DNA of 64,000 nucleotides from Marasmius tenuissimus (Eukaryota; Basidiomycota; Agaricomycetes; Agaricales; Marasmiaceae): positions 124,001 to 188,000 of the forward strand of contig JAQOTA010000047.1 of NCBI GenBank assembly GCA_029532415.1, given 5' to 3'. The notes below the pieces were generated by a model. It had not been told where the DNA came from, did no database searches, and saw only the letters and a program-made list of their open reading frames with translations. Positions 22,054 through 34,123 of this stretch are shown in pieces; positions within the stretch are counted from its first letter, which is position 1; each line of letters opens with the position of its first letter. A program made the position numbers and the translations under genes.

Positions 22054-22990
22054 CTATGGGCACGAGGGCGCGGGTGGGATCTCGGACGGGTAATCATAAC
22101 GAGAAAGCTCGCCGGAAAAGTGCTCCTCGACCTGGCTGGTTTCCAGTTCCTTGCTTGAACTCAAACGACGGCACCGCAGGCAAGCAGACTTGAGCGACTG
22201 GCTGGAGAGAGAATCGCGAAAATAGAGCAACGCAATGGTCATATCAATACCAAGGTTCTCCTTCAGCTCGTCCAAGTGAGGCAAGTTCTCTTGTCCACCC
22301 AAGCGTTTCAAACCCTCTGTCACCCACTCCCTAACCATGTACTTTTGCCCCATCCAAACCTGACTAGTAGGTGAAAGTCGGAAGCGCTCAGCGGACAAGC
22401 ACGAGACGGCAATCTCTCGAAGCTCGAAGAAGGAAGGAAGGTTCCATGAAAACTCCAAGATTGACGACCACTCCGAATATTGTATCGCGTCGTTCTGCAT
22501 CGCTCGCATATGGTTCAGTGCCAAGCTGCGGATCTGGGCGAACTCCCATGCTGTAGCCAACTTGAGAACTGACAACCACTGCCGAAGATTATAACAATTG
22601 GGTGTCGGCAATTCGTATGTGCTGCAAATTTAGTTCTTCATTTAACATGGATGGCGTGGAGAGAAGGAAGTGAAGCGTACAAGGCCATGATTATCCTGAC
22701 TAGATATTCAAAATCCGATGCACCTGCACCATGCGGCAATGGTGATAGGTTCACGATTTCTTCTTCTGATCGACAACCCTCCTTCGATATGTTGCTCGCG
22801 CCCCCAAATACTGTCGATTTCTCGTGAAAGTATTGCGATGGAACTCTGAACAGAGTATCATCAACCTTGAATTGATCGGGCTCAATGCCTGTATACGTGA
22901 CTTTGGATCAAGACTCACTCGAAAAATAATGGTTTCGAGATAGAATTGGAAATGCTTGGTCGGCGTCTTGCTGTTGTCTTCTGCTTTCAT
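22054..22990 (-). CDS. BTB/POZ domain protein, intact
   Basis: Three exons with consistent phases. ATG 22990 gives MKAEDNSKTPTKHFQFYLET then IIFR. A phase-0 intron follows. Exon 2 reads VDDTLFRVPSQYFHEKSTVF and GGASNISKEGCRSEEEIVNL, then SPLPHGAGASDFEYLVRIIM. A phase-2 intron follows, and then exon 3 reads YELPTPNCYNLRQWLSVLKL, ATAWEFAQIRSLALNHMRAM and MVREWVTEGLKRLGGQENLP. This is the common Agaricomycete BTB layout: fold, then helical extension. The frame is open throughout, about 280 aa. Its 5' end faces the decayed relative at 23300, about 310 bp away. A role as an adaptor is known only by analogy. Confidence 0.75.
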
Positions 22991-23299
22991 CTGGATTCGA
23001 TGTAGTGGAACAGCAATGATTCGAATGGCGATAAGAAGGACTGGGGGGGGTCACATTACCTCGAGTTCTCAGATATATTTCATTTCCGACACCGTAAAAA
23101 TTGCCTTCTGGCTGGCTGTCGCTATCCCGCAGTCCGGAGGAGAGAGAAATTTCATGAGCAAGAGAATCGATGGTGCGATCCTTGGAGGAAAGAGAAAGCG
23201 TCAAGTCAGGGTCGAAAATTCTCACGAAATTCGTCGCGTCGCGCTTATAGCTAATTGGCCAGCCCGCAGCGTCTGGCCAAAACTTCCGTCAGTCGTGAC

Positions 23300-24131
23300 A
23301 TGGAGGCTACAAATTCGGCATCGCCAGTATCGAAACACTCAACACTCTATCTGAATACCATCATTTTCCAGGTCAGATCTCAAATTGCTGCCTGCAGGTC
23401 GGCTGAAACAAGTTACTACTAGGTGGAAGACACGCTGTTCAAGGTGCCAACGCGGTATTTCCACGAAAAATCAGGCGTATTCGGCGTAGATCTCAAGATC
23501 TCCAAGTCGACCGATGAAGGCGCCGAGGCGTTCCCAGTAAAGTTGTCACCAATGCCGCATGTTGCTGGACTCGGGCAGCGGATTTCGGTTATCTTGCGAG
23601 GATTGTCGGTATGGCCATTATACTGGAGCACCAATTCGGTTACAACCTACTAATTCGAATCTCTCAACAGGTCTGTTGGCTTGTCCGTGCCAACATACAA
23701 TCTGAATCAGTGGTTCTCGGTATTGAAGCTATCGACAGTCAGGGAGTTCACCGACATCCGGTCACTAGCCATCTCCAACATGAGGGACTCCGCGTCCCTC
23801 AAGCTCGAAGGATTGGAGGAATAGGGTACCTTCCTGGATTTCTCACACCATTTACCACGGTTTTACGACCTACGTCAAATTGCCATCACTCGCCTGAACG
23901 ACCTTGTCTCGAAATCGGCTATCGAAAGGTTCATAACTGGGTCACAAGTACTACGTGAAAGATTGGGTTTTCGAAGGCCTGAAAGGATTGTCTCTTCAAA
24001 AAGATCTGCCAAAGTTGGAGGACCTACGACGCGCCCTTGGGACGGATACTGCCTCCTCTATCTTCACGCTCAGAACACCCCGTCCTGCCAAACGTGTTCC
24101 ACCAACGAAACCTCAAGCCAATTCTCACTGA
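23300..24131 (+). pseudogene. Decayed BTB/POZ gene, sister of 22054-22990
   Basis: ATG 23300 (MEATNSASPVSKHSTLYLNT then IIFQ), an intron, then VEDTLFKVPTRYFHEKSGVF, collinear with the intact neighbour. A one-base loss after HVAGLG (near 23578) shifts the frame to DFGYLARIVGMA. The expected second donor is absent at the homologous position. The next exon keeps PTYNLNQWFSVLKLSTVREF but meets an in-frame TAG after LEGLEE (near 23820). Another shift separates IERFITGS from KYYVKDWVFEGLKGLSLQKD. At least three independent lesions mark it as dead. The inverted head-to-head arrangement with the intact copy points to a local inverted duplication. Confidence 0.75.
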
Positions 24132-26122
24132 CCAAATTTCGAAACCGCGGTCTAGATGATATAACGATCTACTTTAGGGATGAGCTCAGCCGTTGCAATG
24201 CCACAGGAAGGCGCTGGCCAACTGCAGTACGAAGAACTGAGGTCCAATTGTGTACAGAGCCAAAGATGTCGTTCGGGTGTATGACAGAATACGGTGTAGC
24301 TTTATCCGCATACCACTTTGAAGAACGGTGCATTCCAGCTCCATAGAAATGTGCAGGAACTAACGAGAAACTGCTAAGTCCGATCTCCATAGGTAGGTTT
24401 AACACAAGTCTATTTGGTTCTTGAATACAATACAACGTTAGCTGGAATAAAAACAACACCTTCACTGGCTGGACATTGGTGTTCGCGCCATACTTCACCT
24501 CCACGCTGTCCGAGCGTCCTCCCTCTTATAAAATGGTTCCACAAGCTCTAACGAGCGTCGAATATTTGCTGCCCTGCTTCATTCTGTAGCAACGTAGCCC
24601 ATAGGCTATGCCCTTCGCATGATCGGAGTCAGGAGAAGTTAGTCTCTCCCGGAAGGCCTGCTCCAACTGGTACCTCAATTCTGGTAATTATAACCAGAGG
24701 GCTGTCGGGATACACGACCTATTGACGGTGACCATGGATTGACGGTTATTGGGAATATCGATTATATCTGTATGTTCTTGAAGTTCGACCTTGGAGTACC
24801 GCAGTCCCTACCGGTCAGGAGTAATATCGGTACTACAAATCTGCGCCCAAGAGATGAGCGAACTGTGTCAATTGACCGCGTATATCCTCGTTTGAACGAC
24901 CTGGACTCACTGAGTCACGAGGACTTCCGAGGCAGCTCGAGTCTTGCCCGACCCGAGGCAAAGTCTATCGTCCACTACCAGTCCGAGAGCCATCGAGCTA
25001 CGCATGGCGGATTTTCGTGGAGACTGTATGAACAACAAGCCAATGGTTGCTTGACTCCAGCTGCCATTACACCCAAACCTCCGTGAACTACAATGCTCTG
25101 CACCTATCACGAAGTCTAAGTAGACCCGGACACGCGCGAACATGTCCTACCAGCCGGTCATTGAAAGAGAGTGTCAGAACATCGAGCGGGAAACCTAGTA
25201 CGCTGGTCACAAGCCTAAATATCACTCACCTCGTCAGCCCATGTCGTCCAGCACTGAGACCTGTCGAAATATCTCCCCGAGCCCTATGGTAATGTCCCAG
25301 CATGAACGAGCCTCACTGCGGCTTGTGTAGGCCGGCAGGACTACGGTTCAGAGGCGGCGATTTTGCTGAACCTTTGGTGGGAATTTGACGATGTAGACGC
25401 GCATTTTTATCCTTAAGATTAATGCGCACTTGATGAGGGAGTAGAGAAGAAAGAGGAATTAGATTGCATTTAAATTTGGGTGTGGTGGCCGAGCGAAACA
25501 ATGAGGTCGTGGTGGGAAGGAGGAAACAATGAGACAATGCTCTTTCGATTGTAACCCCCATCAGCCCCCAATCATCAGCAAGTGCTCATCGCCAGTACTC
25601 ATTCCCCAGCATACAGCTCGACACTCTTCTGATACTCTCGACATAGTTCCATCGTGAGTCTGGATACGAAGCTGTCAATCAACAGTCCGACCAGTCACTC
25701 ATCTGATTTTACGAAGTCGACCAGAAGGAAAGTCAATACTAAGGTGATGTCTCATCGGACGGACGTCGAAGAAGGGCTTGAGATGCACTCTATAGATGAC
25801 GGAGAGGCAATTACTAGGCCTCACGGTTGGACTGCGGTGCGTCGTCGTCGTGAAGTCGTCCCTGGTATCTTGAAGGCTGATCACAAATTCGCAGGCCAAT
25901 ATGTAGCTCACGCCAGTATCTGCTCTACGCCGCGGTCTGCGGCATAGATTCGACCCGAGATACCTGTCGATGTCCCTTGAGGACGACAAGGGAAGACGAC
26001 CATCCATTGGTCGGCCAGGGCACCCAACAAACAGAACAGGCAACCTCTTGTCTCTCCGTTGTTGCTGGTGTCCTACAAAACTTCGGTGGCCAGGACAATG
26101 GTGAAGACCCGAAAAGTAACAC
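24132..26122. other. Gene-poor region with decayed fragments
   Basis: No intact gene. A plus-strand frame near 25196 (STLVTSLNITHLV) resembles STLVNLTHL of the F-box gene at 17475 and may be a relic. A frame at 25654-25947 ends TAVRRRREVVPGILKA without start or splice support. The rest holds short shadow frames only. Confidence 0.3.
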
Positions 26123-26212
26123 TCGAAGCACCCTTGAGGTGTCGGAGGTCTGTCGAAGCACCCTTGAGGTGTCGGAGGTCTGTCGAAGCACCCTTGAGGT
26201 GTCAGAGGTCTG
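26123..26212. repeat. Three tandem copies of a 30-bp unit
   Basis: Units at 26123-26152, 26153-26182 and 26183-26212. The first two are identical and the third differs by one base (G to A). The period is a multiple of three, and the plus strand would encode STLEVSEVCR three times, but no gene context supports translation. Confidence 0.85.
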
Positions 26213-27247
26213 CATCCAGGACTGGTCACAACGAATTGTCTCCTTAAACAATGCCTCAGGCCGCCTTCGAGGCACACGCTCGACGCTACGTCTCGAACTG
26301 GAGGGGCGATTCTCTTGAAGTTGGGGCAAGCATCTTGCTCTTGAAGCAATTCTGGCAACTGGACTTGAAGATTACGCCATCACACAGAAGTTTCCGATAT
26401 CGTCGTTCTAGATGGCTTTCTCAGTCGTGGGAGGTGTCCCATCAGCTGCCAAGTACAAGGTCGAAGTTGTGAACAAAGAGTCCGGTCATCAATAGCCACT
26501 GGTCATTACTGACATCGGGCATGTGGCGCGTCGGGGGCGCGTCGAGTCATTGTACATCGACAACGACTCGGACTCCCGCGCGTCGGGCACGTGCCTTGCC
26601 TTTTCGAGCAGTTCCCGACTATTGACTCCCTCGCAGCAAGGAGACCTAGTTCAGCGCACCCATCGCCTCCACCGCCTCCAATGTACCCAGTAGCTTCGGG
26701 AGCTTTACCGAAGGTCGCCGTAGCGAAGACTGAAGTTGAACTCCAGATGGTCAAAAACCAAGCCAAACGGCGGGAGGTTGACATGGGCATCATCCTGCAT
26801 CATTCAGATCACGACAACGTTTCGGGAGCACCACAGCTCTTGCCGGGATAGCAGGGATGGAACGACCCGTCGTGTATCCACGGAGCATCCACCAAAGTCC
26901 CAGCAGCCGACTCTAGTTTCGACCCAGGAATCAAATACCGTGCACAAGCAAAAATCTCCAGGCGAACGTATTGGTAGAACCCACGTTGGAGGGGGACGGA
27001 GAGAGGAGTCATAGACCGCGCGGGGCGACAACAGAGATGGAGAAAGGGTGGTAGTAGGACTTCGCCTTGCCGCTTTGTGGTAGATGAAGGCTGAGTGAAG
27101 CAATGGAATGAATTTGGGTCAGAGTGTTCTGGATCGTGATTCCCATAGCCATCACCTTGGTCACATCTGTGCCCTTCCTCCACCACTGTCTTCCCTTTTC
27201 TCGTCTCTTGGACGGGCGTTGGCGTCCGTCTTCCACAGGTCTTTCTG
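26213..27247. other. Upstream region of S2
   Basis: No supported gene. Near 26525-26560 lies GCGCGTCGGGGGCGCGTCGA, followed by GTCATTGTAC. A closely similar block lies at 54682-54700 upstream of S5. Confidence 0.4.
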
Positions 27248-27363
27248 TTTGGTCGTACCCACGGTTATTTTCCCCATGTTGCCTTTATAAATTGGGTCGT
27301 CCGGCATCGTTCCTTTCTTCCAAACCACCATCACAACAGTCCAATTTCTGAACGCGTACCCCC
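27248..27363 (+). promoter_or_regulatory. Promoter and leader of S2
   Basis: TTTGGTCGTACCCACGG (27248-27264), TATAAA at 27286-27291 and CAAACCACCATCAC before the ATG. The first box recurs upstream of S3 (TTTGGTCGAACCCGCG) and S5 (TTTGGTTTTACCCACGCC). The TATA-to-ATG distance is 78 bp, within one base of S1. Confidence 0.6.
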
Positions 27364-27724
27364 ATGGCTCCATCCACAATATCCACACTTGAAGAACGTC
27401 GCCAGCGAAGGCCTCACCCATACCCTGTGCATCAGCGATTTCCTCCTGCCGACGTGAGTCTTGTGAAAGTTGTGTTTACAATTAGCCTCATTCATCTTCC
27501 TTCTCAGGACGCCGATCCTCTTCCTGAGCCAATTCAAGCAGGCGATTTCCCTGGGGCGGCTATCAACCTCCGCTCGCTCATAATTATCGTTCTGCTCTTG
27601 GTGCTGGTGAGGGTCCACCGTTTTTAGCAGCATTCGTGTCATCTCACACAACGCCCAGCGTGTATTTGTCGCGATCTTTCTTCATGGAAATGCAGTCCGG
27701 GCTTTGACAGAGAATGCTGCCTGA
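27364..27724 (+). CDS. S2, small single-pass membrane protein
   Basis: Exons 27364-27453, 27508-27606 and 27659-27724, all phase 0. The product is 84 aa. The first exon is basic and proline-rich (RRQRRPHPYPVHQRFPPAD). Exon 2 is acidic then hydrophobic (NLRSLIIIVLLLVL). Exon 3 continues the membrane segment (RVFVAIFLHG) and ends ALTENAA. With arginine-rich sequence before and few charges after the segment, an N-in orientation is expected. A GTGAGT donor 28 nt after the stop and a TTTGCAG acceptor near 27800 suggest a spliced 3'-UTR. Further down, near 27851-27885, is the CATTGTACAC...TTTCTTGG block shared with S3 and S5. The function is unknown. Confidence 0.6.
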
Positions 27725-27839
27725 AGGATCAATCAACGCGGTCTCCCAACAAGTGAGTTCCCTCCACTGTAGATCTTTCATGACGTCTCACCGTTGATTT
27801 GCAGAAGCTTCCCGTCGTTCACGAAAAAAAGTACCTATG

Positions 27840-28328
27840 CCCCTTCGTCTCATCGTCATTGTACACTATCTCTTTCTTGGTCATCACTCAGCGCTCCAGC
27901 ACTCGCCCATCTCTGTATTTTATTGCTATCATCTTGTCGCCGTGCTTGCTATACTGCGTCGACTGACTGTTCGAGGTCATGTCGCCAACAGCCACGCGCC
28001 ACTTACGCTATACATTCAAATCTACTATCATACAGTACCACCAACCCATCTACACCCAATGTCCCTATGTTACTGCTGCGCCTTATTACTTGGTACTTGC
28101 AACGATTTACCTGTCTTGTTAAATTCTGCTGCAAAACACACAGCTGACTAGTGACTAGTATTTAATCGTTCGGTAAAGCGGTAGGATCGTAATAAGCACG
28201 AAAATCTTTGCTCACGCTCGATTAGGCTCAGAACGCTGGTACTTGTAGTGACAGTCGGCGACGCGGCGAGACGCGCTCCGAAATGATCGACGAGCATCAA
28301 TATCATATTCCATGTATAGATACAGCAG
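27840..28328 (+). other. Conserved 3' block of S2 and spacer
   Basis: CTCATCGTCATTGTACACTA followed by TCTCTTTCTTGG at about 27849-27880 matches S3 and S5 at the same distance from the stop. A frame through it (LIVIVHYLFLG) resembles the S3 frame (LIIVHYVFLG), so coding cannot be excluded. A CGACGCGGCGAGACGCGCTC box lies near 28258. Confidence 0.35.
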
Positions 28329-30285
28329 TCATATTGAACGACGATCCATCATGCCCTCGAAATCTTCCCACTCGCCAAAGAAGCACTGAGTTCCTGCCCT
28401 TTCAACAGCTCTTGCTTGTTCCGTTATAGCTCGACTACTGACGAGAGCACTCCATAACGGCGGTCTTTGATCTCCATCTTCTGAATCACCATTCAAATGC
28501 CATCTCTCCGACTTTACGCGAGGATAGTCGTCGTCGTCGTCCTCCATGCCACCCAATGCGACACACATGGTCGTCATAGGTGCCGCGCCATCCACACCGC
28601 TCAGACGTTCCCTTGTCCGCGATTCTGCAACCTCCAAGAGTCGTTTTGCGACCGTTTCAGCTTTATTGCCTCTGAGTTTATCACCTCCTAAGAAGTGTAT
28701 AATGACCACCTCCAGCTTTCGGAGGGCCTGCTCGCATTCTGGACCTGAGCTTCGGTACTCGAGAGCAGACATGCACCGGAGAACTAGTTCAAGATCACTG
28801 TCCTTGAATATCTCCAGACCCAGCTTCAGCTGGGCCAACCCGGGAACGGCCTGGACGATTTCCACCAGCGACAGCTCCTGCGGCATTGACTCCATGTCAT
28901 TACGAATAATCTCCATTTCGAGTCTTTCCAAAGAGCTCGCGTGTCGCCCCAACATCCGAGCTAGTGATGCCTGAGGCCAGCTTATTGGGCCGTCGTCGAT
29001 GCCGTCGTCTAACTCAAAGCGGAAGCCGAGCCTCAGGTCTGCAAGGGACGTGGCCCTTAAGCAGTCAAAGAGGCCAACCATGCGGAAAGGATCCTGGATG
29101 ATCCTCAAGTGCATGGTTCGGAGATGTGGTAGTTCGATCTCAGTCAGGTTGGTATGATTCGGGATGGGTATACAAAGCTGACCAACCACCAGTGACTGCA
29201 GACCTTTGTAACCGCGCAGTAGCCTCGGAAGATCGCACGGGTACCCGTTTCTGATCTCCAAAACCGTTAAATTGGCCTCGTGGTGGATATCGTGGTAGGG
29301 AAACTTGCGTGTTGATAGGCAGGTGAGGTGTGGAGCTTGTTTCAGTATCTTGGACAACCAGCCGTACATTGTGTCTGGAAATATTGCGAGTATGTCCGCA
29401 CGGAGAGAACGCAATATGGGGAAATCGATGACTTCGTTAAGAGGGTTACGGGGGGCCTCGCAATCACCCAGACAAAATTCGAGTTCTTCGCACCGCGGCG
29501 CGGCCTCCCTCATCAAGAGTAGAAAGACGTCCTCTTGCAAGGGGCTCAGGCGTTTCTCGTTGCGCAAAAGACCCTGAAGATGGGGGGACGTGCAATCCTC
29601 GGGGGTTTCCTCTAGAAGGGATATCTTCAAGGGACATCCGGACGACTTCGATATATACTCCAGGAGCAACGGACGAATGTCGGTCTTCAGATTGGGAAGC
29701 TTTCGTATGCGTATGGAGGACCAAATCACAGGAATGGAATCCACTATCCTTCCCCAGCCTTTGCAAACCCAAGAGAGCTTGTGAGCCAATGACACAAGAC
29801 ATTTCTCCTGGCATTCGCTTTCGGAGAAATCCAATGCAAACTCCGCGATCGAACCAGCCCGCTTGAAGATCATATCCCAGATCTCAATGGGTACCCTCCG
29901 AACCGCAGATACAACAGACTTCCTCTGCTTCATACGATGTAACAGCCAAGTCCTCCCAGTTCTCATCCGAGTAAGAGCATCCTCCAGGTGAGCAATTTCT
30001 TTATCCAATGCCTCCAGCTCTCCTTCTTCCTCGCGTAGCTCTGACACGATGTGGTCGCGTTCTAAAGAGGAGGGAATGTAGTTGAAACGAAGGACATCTT
30101 GCTTAGGAATCGGGATCACGGGTGAAAGCCAGGAGCGAGGGCACCCATTACAAAGATGAGCAATCTCTACCTCTCTCCTACTATTAGCAAGGCCAGCTAA
30201 GATTTGCTCGAGCGAGAAGCTGGACTAGAGGAAAATGAGATTGTTGTGGAAGAGAAACCAGGGGCTAAACCTATACCTGAGCCAT
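28329..30285 (-). CDS. F-box / leucine-rich protein, intact copy 1
   Basis: Exon 1 is only ATGGCTCAG (30285-30277), then a GTATAG intron. Exon 2 begins SSFSLEQILAGLANSRREVE and carries a cysteine pair (HLCNGCPRSW), IPIPKQDVLRFNYIPSSLER and a coiled coil. The F-box entry follows (MKQRKSVVSAVRRVPIEIWD with MIF), then leucine-rich repeats (PHLRTMHLRIIQDPFRMVGL). It ends ITEQARAVERAGTQCFFGEW. The mini first exon M-A-Q is also present in the two sister genes (32896 and 48763), which supports it. Length is about 640 aa with no break. A role as an SCF receptor is inferred from the F-box only. The three sister genes are all on the minus strand within 20 kb, which indicates local duplication. Confidence 0.8.
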
Positions 30286-30553
30286 GCTGCTGTGTTGAAG
30301 TTTCAGAGATGATGAGGGCAAATGCAAAGGCTTAGCGCTTAGGCTTGGAACCTTCCCATGGAATGAGCGTGTCGCGTTGATGCGCCACGTGACTTCAGTC
30401 TCCTGGCCATGACGACTGAGTACTGAGGATTGGTAGAAGTAACGAAAGCTGAAGCTGTATACTGACGGTATTACTTACAGGCGACTAATCAATTTGGTAT
30501 TGCGAAAACTTGATTTATGGCTACATCTAACGACCATATCAGGATTCAGTTTA

Positions 30554-32896
30554 TCATCGGCCATCTTGAACCTCAAAATCTCCCCACCGTCTCCCAAAGA
30601 AGCACCTAGTTCCCGCCTTCTCCACGGCCCTCCCTCGTTCTGCTATAGCTCGATTGCTGACCAGATTGCTCCATGGTCGCGGCTCTTGAACCTCGACTTC
30701 CAATTCCGCATCCGAACAGCCCTCCGTGTCCGTGCTATAAGAATCAAATGTGAAGTTTCTGCTGAATGTGACACACATCGTCGACATAGGTATGTCGTCT
30801 ACCCCTGTCAAGTGATCCTTCGTCCTCGATATTGCCACGTCCAAGAGTCGTTTTGCAATCTCTTCAACGGTCACTTTCGGTAGATACCGACCACCTTGGA
30901 TGTCTATGATGGCCACCTCCAATCTACGCATCGTCTCGCCCGACTCGCGATACTCGAGAGCGGACATGCCCTCCAGAATCATTTCCACGTCACTTTCCTC
31001 GAACACTTCCAGACCCAGTTTATATGCGAAATCCCAGGCACGGCCCGGACAATCTCTGCCAGCGAAAAATCGTCCGCCATCGGTCGATCTTCATCACGAC
31101 GAATTTCCAGCTCAAGCTTGGAGAGGGAACCTGCGTGTCGCCTCAGCATTTGGATGAACGATGTTTGAGGCCATTCAACAGCGCTGCCGAAGTCATCGAA
31201 ATCGTCGGGGTCTTCCAGCGAATAGCAGTTGAAAGTAAGCGTCAATTCCGTGAGTGACGCAGCCTCGAAGCATTCAAAGATAGCCATACGAATGGGTTCA
31301 GTGGTTATACCCAAATGTAGCTTTCGAAGGTACGGTATTCCGGAGAGGTTGTTGTACAGGGCAGTATTGACATGGGCATGCCAGGCGAACCTTCTAACTA
31401 CCAGAGATTTCAAACGCTTGTAGTCGCGTAGCAACCCTAAGAAGTCGATGGCGTCACCGCTGCCTATGTCCACAACTTCGACGTTTTCCTTCAGAGAGCT
31501 GGGGATGTCATCTCTGAAGTAATGAAGGTCATAAGCCGAGAGGGAAGTGAGACGTGGCACTGCTGCCCAACCATGCTTTTACGGCCGAAATTAGCAAGGT
31601 AAAAGGCGTCGTAAAACATTTCATTTTGCGGCCAAATTCACTGGCGTCAAAAAGATATTTTCGAGCGCGCAAAAACACAAGAAATACATGAGGCAAAATG
31701 AAGACTTTTACGAGCGTAAAACTGTCCCGGATGAATCTCGGAAGCGTTTTTACGGGTGTAAAAAGGCGAAAATCCAGAAAAACGTCACGTTTTTTGCTCG
31801 AAAAAAGTAACCTTTTTCTTGACTGTTTTGCGCGCTAAAAAAATTGGCTTTGACGCCCGTGAATTTGGTCGCAATTTCACATCTTTTACGAAGCCTTTTA
31901 CCCCAATAATTGCGGGCGTAAAAACCTGGTTGGCCAGCAGTGTGGGGCTTGTTTGAGCATCCTAACCAACCAGCCGTACATTTGGTTGACAGGCCCAGCG
32001 AATGCCCCCAGGTGGATAGAGCGCAAGATAGGAAGTCCGATAAGTTCAGAAGGCTCGCTATGAAAATCGCAATTATTGAGTTGAAAATCGAGTTCCTCGC
32101 AGCGTGCCCCTACCCCCTTCATCAAAAGTAGGATGACATCCTGTTGAAGGGGAGTGAAACGCTTCTTGAGAGAGCTCTGGTAGTACGACGAGGTGTGTTC
32201 CTTCGGATTTTCCTCGAAAGTTGATACCTTCAATCGACGCTCGGACGACTTTGAGAAGTATTCCATGAGCAATGGACGAATGTCTGTCTTCAGGTGGGGA
32301 AGCCCTCGTATGCGAATGGAGGTCCAGAGCCCAGGAAGGGAGTCAACCATCTCTTTCCATTGTTTGCACACCCGAGAGAGGCTGTGAGGCAAAGATACAA
32401 GGCGTTTTCGATTCCAAAGACCATCGATTTCGAAGCAATCCAATGAGAACCCCATCATCGAATTAGCACATTGGAAAATTATAGCCCAAACATCAAAGGG
32501 TACCCTTCGAATAGCAGAGACGACCGATTGCCTTCGCTTCATACGATGTACTAGCTGGGTCCTCGCGGTGTGCGCCCGAGAAAGAACATCATTGAGACGG
32601 GTAATTTCCTTGTCCAATGTTCCCAACTCTGCTCGCTCCTCCCGCAACTCCAATAAGATATGATCGACTTCTGCAGTTGAGGGAACGTAGCCAGATCGAA
32701 GAACATGTGGTTTAGGAATAGGAATAATGTGTGAGATCCACAAGTGATGGTAATTGTCGCACAGAGACGCAGCCTCCATCCCTATTCTGGTGTCGGCCAG
32801 GCCGGCCACGATTTGTTCAAGGGTGAAGCTAGTCTACAATTATTCGAACATGATTTCAGCAAGATAAAGAGGCAACTGATTGCATACCTGTGCCAT
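30554..32896 (-). pseudogene. F-box / leucine-rich gene broken by a MITE and a frameshift
   Basis: Starts MAQ (ATG 32896) + TSFTLEQIVAGLADTRIGME and keeps the cysteine region, coiled coil and RRQSVVSAIRRVPFDVWAII, up to MYGWLVRMLKQAPH. There the 385-bp MITE (31558-31942) interrupts the codon series. After it the protein resumes as PRLTSLSAYDLHYFRDDIPS, matching PRLISLSIYNLPHFRDDVPD of the copy at 46762. A second lesion near 31025 is one missing A between HIK and LGLEVF, which separates ...AVPGISH from ...ESDVEMILEGMSALEY. The C-terminal end (RAVEKAGTRCFFG) is still readable. Close similarity to copies 1 and 3 shows recent decay. The MITE ends offer no splice sites of consensus quality that would restore the frame. 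Confidence 0.85.
31558..31942. mobile_element. CACTG-ended MITE, copy B, inserted in an F-box gene
   Basis: 385 bp, the same length as copy A and about 90% alike by eye. It starts CACTGCTGCCCAACC and ends GGTTGGCCAGCAGTG. It is flanked by the 3-bp duplication TGG (31555-31557 and 31943-31945). Sister genes show the uninterrupted sequence, so the target site and the duplication are directly visible. Confidence 0.9.
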
Positions 32897-34123
32897 TTTC
32901 CTGCTGCTGCACCAAAGCTTCCTGAGCGGAGATGATAGTGGTAGATGGTGGTGTCACAAAGGCAAGGTTCCCACATAAATTCGAATTCGAAACACGTCGC
33001 GTCGTGTTTCTCACCTTGGCCTTAGCGCTGGAAGCCTAAAGGTAAGTACCTCATATGTAGTACAGCGGAGTCGGTCAATTATCATCTTTCATCTCTCATT
33101 GAGTCTGGTCTCGAGTCCACGGTGTAATTTATTCAAGTTGAACATCAGAACATCATGTCCTCAGGCGATCCGGCTCCCAGAAACCTCAGTGATCAAGCCT
33201 TCCGAACTTCGACATTTCTGGAACTATATCTATATTTGACTTGGATAAGCTACAATAGATGATAACCGTGCTATAGGGCGAGGATGGGTCTGGAAGTTCT
33301 GAATCCTACAAATGTAGCAGAGTGTCGTTTGCATGGAAGATGAATCCGTGATCGGCAAACAGGCGAGTTTCGAATCGTGCGAGCGAGACGCGCTATAGCT
33401 GGAAAAAGCTCTTTGGCATCACTGTTGACAGCAACGAACGCTCGATCGTCGCAGGCCAATAGAAAGGAAGGAGGGGACGCTCAAGTTACGCGGTCTCCGT
33501 TTGCTACCACTTTGACACTAGCGTCTGTAATTTGAGTGCTCGGTCAATGGTTGACAGCGAAAGTTGCCCGCCAGCTTCTCCATGGTGATGATACGAAGGT
33601 GGGACTGGTGAATCTTCAAGGGCAAGACTTCGATGGGTTTCGGCACCCATTCGATGAAGGGTCTCGATGTCCGAGTGCGTCCGGTACAGTGCCCTGCGGT
33701 CCTCGCAGAGATCTGTAGATAGAGGGCCTCAGCGGGACTGTTACACTCGAGGCCTGTAGCTCGAAGACGCAGGGACGTAGACCTGAAGCCTCAGTGAAGC
33801 AGTATCCCCAGTTGACGATGGCAAGCGTCACGGACAGGTCGGGTACGGACCTAAAAGGGGCGTATCTGCAGTCAACAGGTCGTGCTTGCGAGGGTCTTAA
33901 GAATGCTTGTGAATCCCAGCGAGACGTCTGGGCATGGGATAAAATTTTCTATTTCCTGCGACACAGAGAGGATCGGCGAGACGTCGGGAGTGTGAAAAAT
34001 TTCTGGCTTTTGGGCCGATGGGTTCATGATTGCGAATGCTGTCCCAGCTCATGCTGGGGTACCGCGGACCACCTTGAAGTATCAGCGCGCGCTCAGGACT
34101 TGAAAAGATACCTGGAAATCAAT
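32897..34123. other. Gene-poor spacer
   Basis: Upstream of the broken F-box gene. Short frames on both strands lack starts, splice sites or family resemblance. Nothing further is supported. Confidence 0.4.

Noticed and set aside
27009..27421. Minus-strand frames over the S2 promoter and exon 1
   Set aside because: Overlap the well-supported S2 gene; no splice or family support.
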